A stretch of 10,755 bases of DNA from Bacteroidales bacterium UBA2030 (lineage in GTDB: Bacteria > Bacteroidota > Bacteroidia > Bacteroidales > TTA-H9): the NCBI GenBank assembly GCA_002332755.1, contig DDBO01000160.1, positions 1-10,755 on the forward strand. The letters run 5' to 3'. Below the pieces are notes generated by a model, which saw only the letters and a list, made by a program, of their open reading frames with translations, searched no databases and had not been told where the DNA came from. This document shows positions 6,922-10,755 of the stretch, one piece after another. Every line of letters starts with the position of its first letter. The first letter of the stretch is position 1. The position numbers were made by a program, and so were the translations under genes.

Positions 6922-7527
6922 ATGAAACCCACTTACCTCAACATTCGCCGTTTCACCCGTGAAAAGCTTAAAGAAGGCTGGACCCGGCAGCAGATATTCG
7001 ATCATTTAATGGAATCTGCCGGTTCGGGAGCCAGGAATGACTATGCAAGAGTTATGCGGATAGCTACGCTGGTGGCACGCTTTCCGGTGCAGGCGCTTAA
7101 CTGGAAAATCCGCTGGGTAAGAGCCCTTATGATTTTCGGTATGCTCGCTGCCATCGTTCTGAGTTGGTTGGAGCAACTTCCCCTGGCCCGGATGTTTGGA
7201 TTGCTTGAGCTTCCCTGGTATATTATCGGTCTTTGGATAGTGAGCGCCAACTTTTTTAATTTGCTCAGTATATTACTGCTGGGGCCTGCCTTGCGGATGA
7301 ATCGCAAAGCATACCTGTGGATAATGATTCTCAATATTTTTCTATTGACCCGTTGGATTTGGTCATGGGCCTGGGCTCCAATAGCCTCCCCGCCGGTCTT
7401 GCTTCTCATGGCTATCATGCGTGCAATTATTGTGGCTTCTGCGGCTTTCATTTATTTCAAATCGAATATCAGGTTCGAGATCCAAAAGAAGGGTCAAAGT
7501 CTTTATCATGTGGTATTCAGAACTTAA
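6922..7527 (+). CDS. Uncharacterised membrane protein, about four transmembrane segments
   Basis: I do not recognise this 201-residue protein. It has a charged, basic N-terminal region (1-60, with FTREKLKEGWTRQQIFDHL, probably helical), then four hydrophobic segments at about 66-83, 98-120, 131-148 and 156-179, and a short basic tail. There is no signal peptide, no cysteine and no obvious catalytic motif. Segments 3 and 4 are joined by a tryptophan-rich stretch (WIWSWAWAP, 145-153). It should sit in the inner membrane. The ATG at 6922 is the first in frame, but it nearly coincides with the predicted transcription start, so Met30 (ATG at 7009) is an alternative. The TamB-like gene follows after 15 bases in the same frame, so the two are probably co-transcribed. 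Confidence 0.8.
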   Translation: MKPTYLNIRRFTREKLKEGWTRQQIFDHLMESAGSGARNDYARVMRIATLVARFPVQALNWKIRWVRALMIFGMLAAIVLSWLEQLPLARMFGLLELPWYIIGLWIVSANFFNLLSILLLGPALRMNRKAYLWIMILNIFLLTRWIWSWAWAPIASPPVLLLMAIMRAIIVASAAFIYFKSNIRFEIQKKGQSLYHVVFRT

Positions 7528-7542
7528 AAACATCTTAGAAGA

Positions 7543-10500
7543 TTGCATCTGAGAAACATAACCAAATGGCTTTTTTATTTTACGGTGGTACTCGCATTTG
7601 TGATTTCCATCATAAGTGCTCTCATGCTTCATCCCTTTTTTCAGCGTAAAGCTGCAGAAGCTATAGCCAGAAAACTTACTTCAATTGCCGGTACTCCCAT
7701 CCAAATTGGCAGTGCTTATCTTGCTCCAACAGGAACCCTCCACCTGAAAAACCTTGTGGTTATCGACTCTATGGGCCTTCCCGTGATTGATGCAGGAAGA
7801 TTCAGCATCAGACTATCTTCTTTTAGTCCGTTTGGTCATCGGCTTGTACTGGGAAACGTTGAACTCGAAAATGCTAATGTACAGGTTTATAAGTATTATG
7901 GCGATTCTTCGCTTAGTTTGATAAAAATCCTGAGGAAATTCATACCTGCAGATACTACCCCGTTTGGCATTGGTCAAAACCACCTCGTGGTAAAAAGACT
8001 AAGACTTTCTTCCTGTCATTTCACCTATCAAAACAATAATAAATGTGGACGCAGGGCCGAAGGTATGGATTATCATTTCATTGAAGTCTCGCAGATTTCA
8101 GGGCAAATCCGAAATTATCATTTTACCGGGGATTCCATGGAGTTTACCATTGACCATCTTTCAGGTCGGGAACGTTCAGGACTTAACCTCGAAAACCTGC
8201 ATGCCTCCATTAAGCTTACGCCCCGGCTTATGTCAGCCAAAAATCTTTATGCCCGCACCCCTTTCAGCGAACTGGATCTTGACCTCGAATTCAAATGCAA
8301 CGATTGGATAGATTGGGAGTATTTTGTAGATCGAATGTATCTGAAAGGGGATATTAGAAAGGGGAAACTCAATATGCGGGATTTGGGGCCCTTTTACGCC
8401 CCTTTATATAGTATGAACCAGGAGCTCAGGTTTAATGGAAAAGTCGAAGGCACCATACCCATGCTTACTGCACGCGATCTGACCATTGAAACCGGAAATA
8501 GCACCCATTTCTCAGGAAACATTACACTGATAGGGCTTCCCAACCCCGAAGTAACCTATATGCGCATCAAAGCTCGCCGACTTACCACTACCTACAAGGA
8601 TATCTGCAGCCTTGTAATACCCGGAGGCAGTAAATTATGCGAAACCCTGACCATACCCCCTCAACTACAACGCCTTGGCTATTTAAACATTAATGGGAAC
8701 TTTACGGGATTTTATAATGATTTCGTAGCAAACGCCGTTTTTTCGACGGCTCTGGGGAAGGTATATACCGACCTGCGGCTGAATACCGACAGTTTAAAAC
8801 AATTATCTTATAGCGGTAATCTGAGAACTGAACAATTTTATCTTGGAAAAATAGTCAACCTGCCAGATGCAATAGGCAGGGTGAGCATGAGCGGTTCGGT
8901 TAACGGCTCGGGCACCGACCCCAAAACCTTATCCGCAGAAATGAACCTTACGGTACCTTCCATCGAAATTGGAGGTTACACCTACATAAATAGCAAAGTT
9001 TCCGGGATGGTTGAGAATGCAACTTTTAGTGGTGTTTTAAACATAAACGATCCCAATCTGAAATTCGATTTCGATGGCAGTATCGATTTCAGTCGCCCCC
9101 TTATGGAGTTTAACTTCGATGCCACTTTGCATTATGCTTATCTGCAACGTTTGCAAATAGCTAATCGCGGAGATTCGCTCTGCATGCTAAGTTTTACGGT
9201 AAATGCCAATTTTCTGGCCAGCAATTTATATGACCTGGAAGGCTATGTCAATATCAATAAATTGACATACACAGAAAAAAACACAGAATACCATACGGGG
9301 AAAATTATTCTGGCTACCTCAGTCCAGCCTGACGGAAACCGCACCATGAGTCTTCTTTCGGGAATTATTGATGCCGACATCAAAGGACATTACAGTCTGG
9401 GAACCCTTGGGGCTTCATTTAAGACATTCCTTGAAAATTTCATAGTAGCATTCAGGCGTCAGGGAGATGTAAAAGCCGACTTTAGCGAACAAAATTTCAA
9501 TTACTCAGCCAAAATCAAAAATTTTGACATTATCTCGAGCATATTCTGCCCCTGGCTCAATGTATCGAGAAATGCAACTATCAGCGGGTCTTTCGATGCC
9601 CCTAAGGCTCTTTTCAACCTCAAGGCAGTTGCAGATACCCTCTCAGTATATGGATTGAAATTGAGGAAATTCTATGTTCATGGCCAAACCTTAAACCACC
9701 AACTGGAAATTCAGACGGGAAGTGCGGACGTTTTACTCTGGCCCGGTGAAAATCCGACAAGGATTTATCGCATAGACAGTTTGCTATTGGGGCTTTCAAT
9801 GCACACCGATAGCATTCTTTACAAATTACGCTGGGGAAAACAGCATGAACCTGCATACTCCGGCCTGATTGGAGGTTACTGTTCATTTGCCGATTATCCT
9901 AATTTAAATCTTGAGTTGAATGAAGGAGAATTTCGGATTGCCGATTCCTTATACAAGTTTCTTCCAGGCAATAAATTATACATCAAGCCGGGGGGTATCA
10001 CCGAAGTCCACAATTTTGAAATTAAGGGCAACAGCGAACGTTTCCGCATTGAGGGTACCCTGGGCTCGGACTCAACCCATACACTCAGTGCTCTTTTAGA
10101 AAACGTAAATCTGGAGCATCTTAATTTTCTATTGAGCCCTTACAATTCGCAGGTAACAGGAAAGCTTTCGGGCGAGATTCTGGTAAGAAATTACCGGGGC
10201 AAACCCTTCCTGGAATCCCGCATAACCGCCAACGGAATTAATTTTAATGGTACGCCCCTGGGTCAGGTGAGAATGGACAATTTGTACAATGCATTGGAAG
10301 AAAAGCTGTCGATCGATGCCGAAGCATTCTACACCCAAAATAATATTACCTATCGTCCCATTAGCGTTAAAGGAAATTATTTCCCCTTTCGCAAGAAGGA
10401 TAATTTTGATCTAAAGCTTAGCACTCAGGATTATAATCTGAACGCTCTGGAACCTTTGGCTAAAAAGATTTTTCCTATGCTCAGGGGTGATTTCAGCACC

Positions 10501-10755
10501 TCACTTCAGCTCAAAGGAAGTGTGGCCCGACCTGAGCTCTCGGGCAGAATTAAACTCAACAGGGCTGAATTTAGGGTCGCTTTCCTCAACACCTCTTATG
10601 CAGTTACTGATGAAATTATTATTTCACCGTCGGCATTTATCTTCAATAATTTAACACTGAACGATTCATTAGGAAATAAGGCCATTTGCTCCGGACGAAT
10701 TAATCATACCTGGCTCCACGATTTTATTTTTGATATAAAAATCAGACCCGACAAA
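7543..10755 (+). CDS. TamB/AsmA-like translocation and assembly module protein, N-terminal 1,071 residues (continues off right edge)
   Basis: TamB-like proteins are long beta-rich bridges anchored in the inner membrane and crossing the periplasm, linked to outer-membrane protein insertion or lipid transport. Here a single membrane anchor (about residues 9-29, WLFYFTVVLAFVISIIS) is followed by the family's N-terminal pattern: FQRKAAEAIARKL, then GTPIQIGSAYL, then LKNLVVIDSMGLPVIDAG, LGNVELENANVQVYK and SLSLIKIL. Repetitive beta-strand sequence fills the rest, including GSGTDPKTLSA (near 457) and NDPNLKFDFDGSIDF (near 502), both typical of Bacteroidota TamB. The C-terminal TamB (DUF490) domain lies outside the window. 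The frame is open from 7528 with no ATG before 7624, which lies inside the anchor end. TTG at 7543 keeps the anchor and a basic N-terminus and is chosen; CTG at 7549 is an alternative. No internal frameshift was found. Confidence 0.88.
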   Translation, partial: MHLRNITKWLFYFTVVLAFVISIISALMLHPFFQRKAAEAIARKLTSIAGTPIQIGSAYLAPTGTLHLKNLVVIDSMGLPVIDAGRFSIRLSSFSPFGHRLVLGNVELENANVQVYKYYGDSSLSLIKILRKFIPADTTPFGIGQNHLVVKRLRLSSCHFTYQNNNKCGRRAEGMDYHFIEVSQISGQIRNYHFTGDSMEFTIDHLSGRERSGLNLENLHASIKLTPRLMSAKNLYARTPFSELDLDLEFKCNDWIDWEYFVDRMYLKGDIRKGKLNMRDLGPFYAPLYSMNQELRFNGKVEGTIPMLTARDLTIETGNSTHFSGNITLIGLPNPEVTYMRIKARRLTTTYKDICSLVIPGGSKLCETLTIPPQLQRLGYLNINGNFTGFYNDFVANAVFSTALGKVYTDLRLNTDSLKQLSYSGNLRTEQFYLGKIVNLPDAIGRVSMSGSVNGSGTDPKTLSAEMNLTVPSIEIGGYTYINSKVSGMVENATFSGVLNINDPNLKFDFDGSIDFSRPLMEFNFDATLHYAYLQRLQIANRGDSLCMLSFTVNANFLASNLYDLEGYVNINKLTYTEKNTEYHTGKIILATSVQPDGNRTMSLLSGIIDADIKGHYSLGTLGASFKTFLENFIVAFRRQGDVKADFSEQNFNYSAKIKNFDIISSIFCPWLNVSRNATISGSFDAPKALFNLKAVADTLSVYGLKLRKFYVHGQTLNHQLEIQTGSADVLLWPGENPTRIYRIDSLLLGLSMHTDSILYKLRWGKQHEPAYSGLIGGYCSFADYPNLNLELNEGEFRIADSLYKFLPGNKLYIKPGGITEVHNFEIKGNSERFRIEGTLGSDSTHTLSALLENVNLEHLNFLLSPYNSQVTGKLSGEILVRNYRGKPFLESRITANGINFNGTPLGQVRMDNLYNALEEKLSIDAEAFYTQNNITYRPISVKGNYFPFRKKDNFDLKLSTQDYNLNALEPLAKKIFPMLRGDFSTSLQLKGSVARPELSGRIKLNRAEFRVAFLNTSYAVTDEIIISPSAFIFNNLTLNDSLGNKAICSGRINHTWLHDFIFDIKIRPDK

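Noticed and set aside
7566..7568. Out-of-frame ATG with a T-run just after it, as a frameshifted TamB start.
   Set aside because: The TamB frame encodes a sensible anchor and basic flank upstream of the T-run, so no frameshift is needed.
7624..7626. First in-frame ATG as the start of the TamB-like protein.
   Set aside because: It would remove nearly all of the transmembrane anchor, which continues in frame upstream with a basic N-terminus as expected for the family.
8045..8311. 88-codon plus-strand frame inside the TamB-like gene.
   Set aside because: It is an alternative-frame shadow. The TamB frame is open throughout and matches the family on both sides.

Overview
The window is chromosomal DNA from a member of the Bacteroidota, most likely Bacteroidia. 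Four things point there: a type IX secretion (T9SS) C-terminal sorting domain on a secreted protein, TAnnTTTG-type -7 promoter elements with an upstream TTG instead of sigma-70 boxes, the absence of clear Shine-Dalgarno sites, and a Bacteroidota-style TamB protein. Most of it is ordinary housekeeping and envelope sequence. I found no defence island, CRISPR array, RNA gene, insertion sequence or phage gene, and I see no convincing undescribed multi-gene system.

Layout. Bases 1-680 (minus) hold the 5' part of clpC, the AAA+ unfoldase of the Clp protease. A divergent intergenic region (681-1000) carries a nested inverted repeat around a candidate clpC promoter. gyrA (1001-3595, plus) is complete, with quinolone-susceptible residues and an acidic tail. 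A gene for an exported TPR protein (3714-4853) follows with its own clear promoter and ends at a strong intrinsic terminator (4880-4903). Next is a secreted Asp-box (sialidase-fold) beta-propeller with a T9SS sorting domain (4936-6492). Its last 14 codons, stop codon and first 3' flanking bases are duplicated as a perfect 61-bp tandem repeat (6449-6574). An AT-rich gap without a convincing gene runs to about 6887.

The right third looks like a two-gene unit. A 201-residue protein with about four membrane segments (6922-7527) has a strong promoter element ending only four bases before its ATG, which suggests a leaderless mRNA. After 15 bases and in the same frame comes the first 1,071 residues of a TamB/AsmA-like envelope protein (7543 to beyond the right edge). 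No ATG opens that frame before the transmembrane anchor, so a TTG start is the best reading.

Functionally the window combines protein quality control (ClpC), DNA topology (GyrA), and three or four envelope or secreted proteins. The observations most worth a second look are the 61-bp duplication, the unusual starts of the two right-hand genes, the uncharacterised membrane protein next to TamB, and the inverted repeat upstream of clpC.
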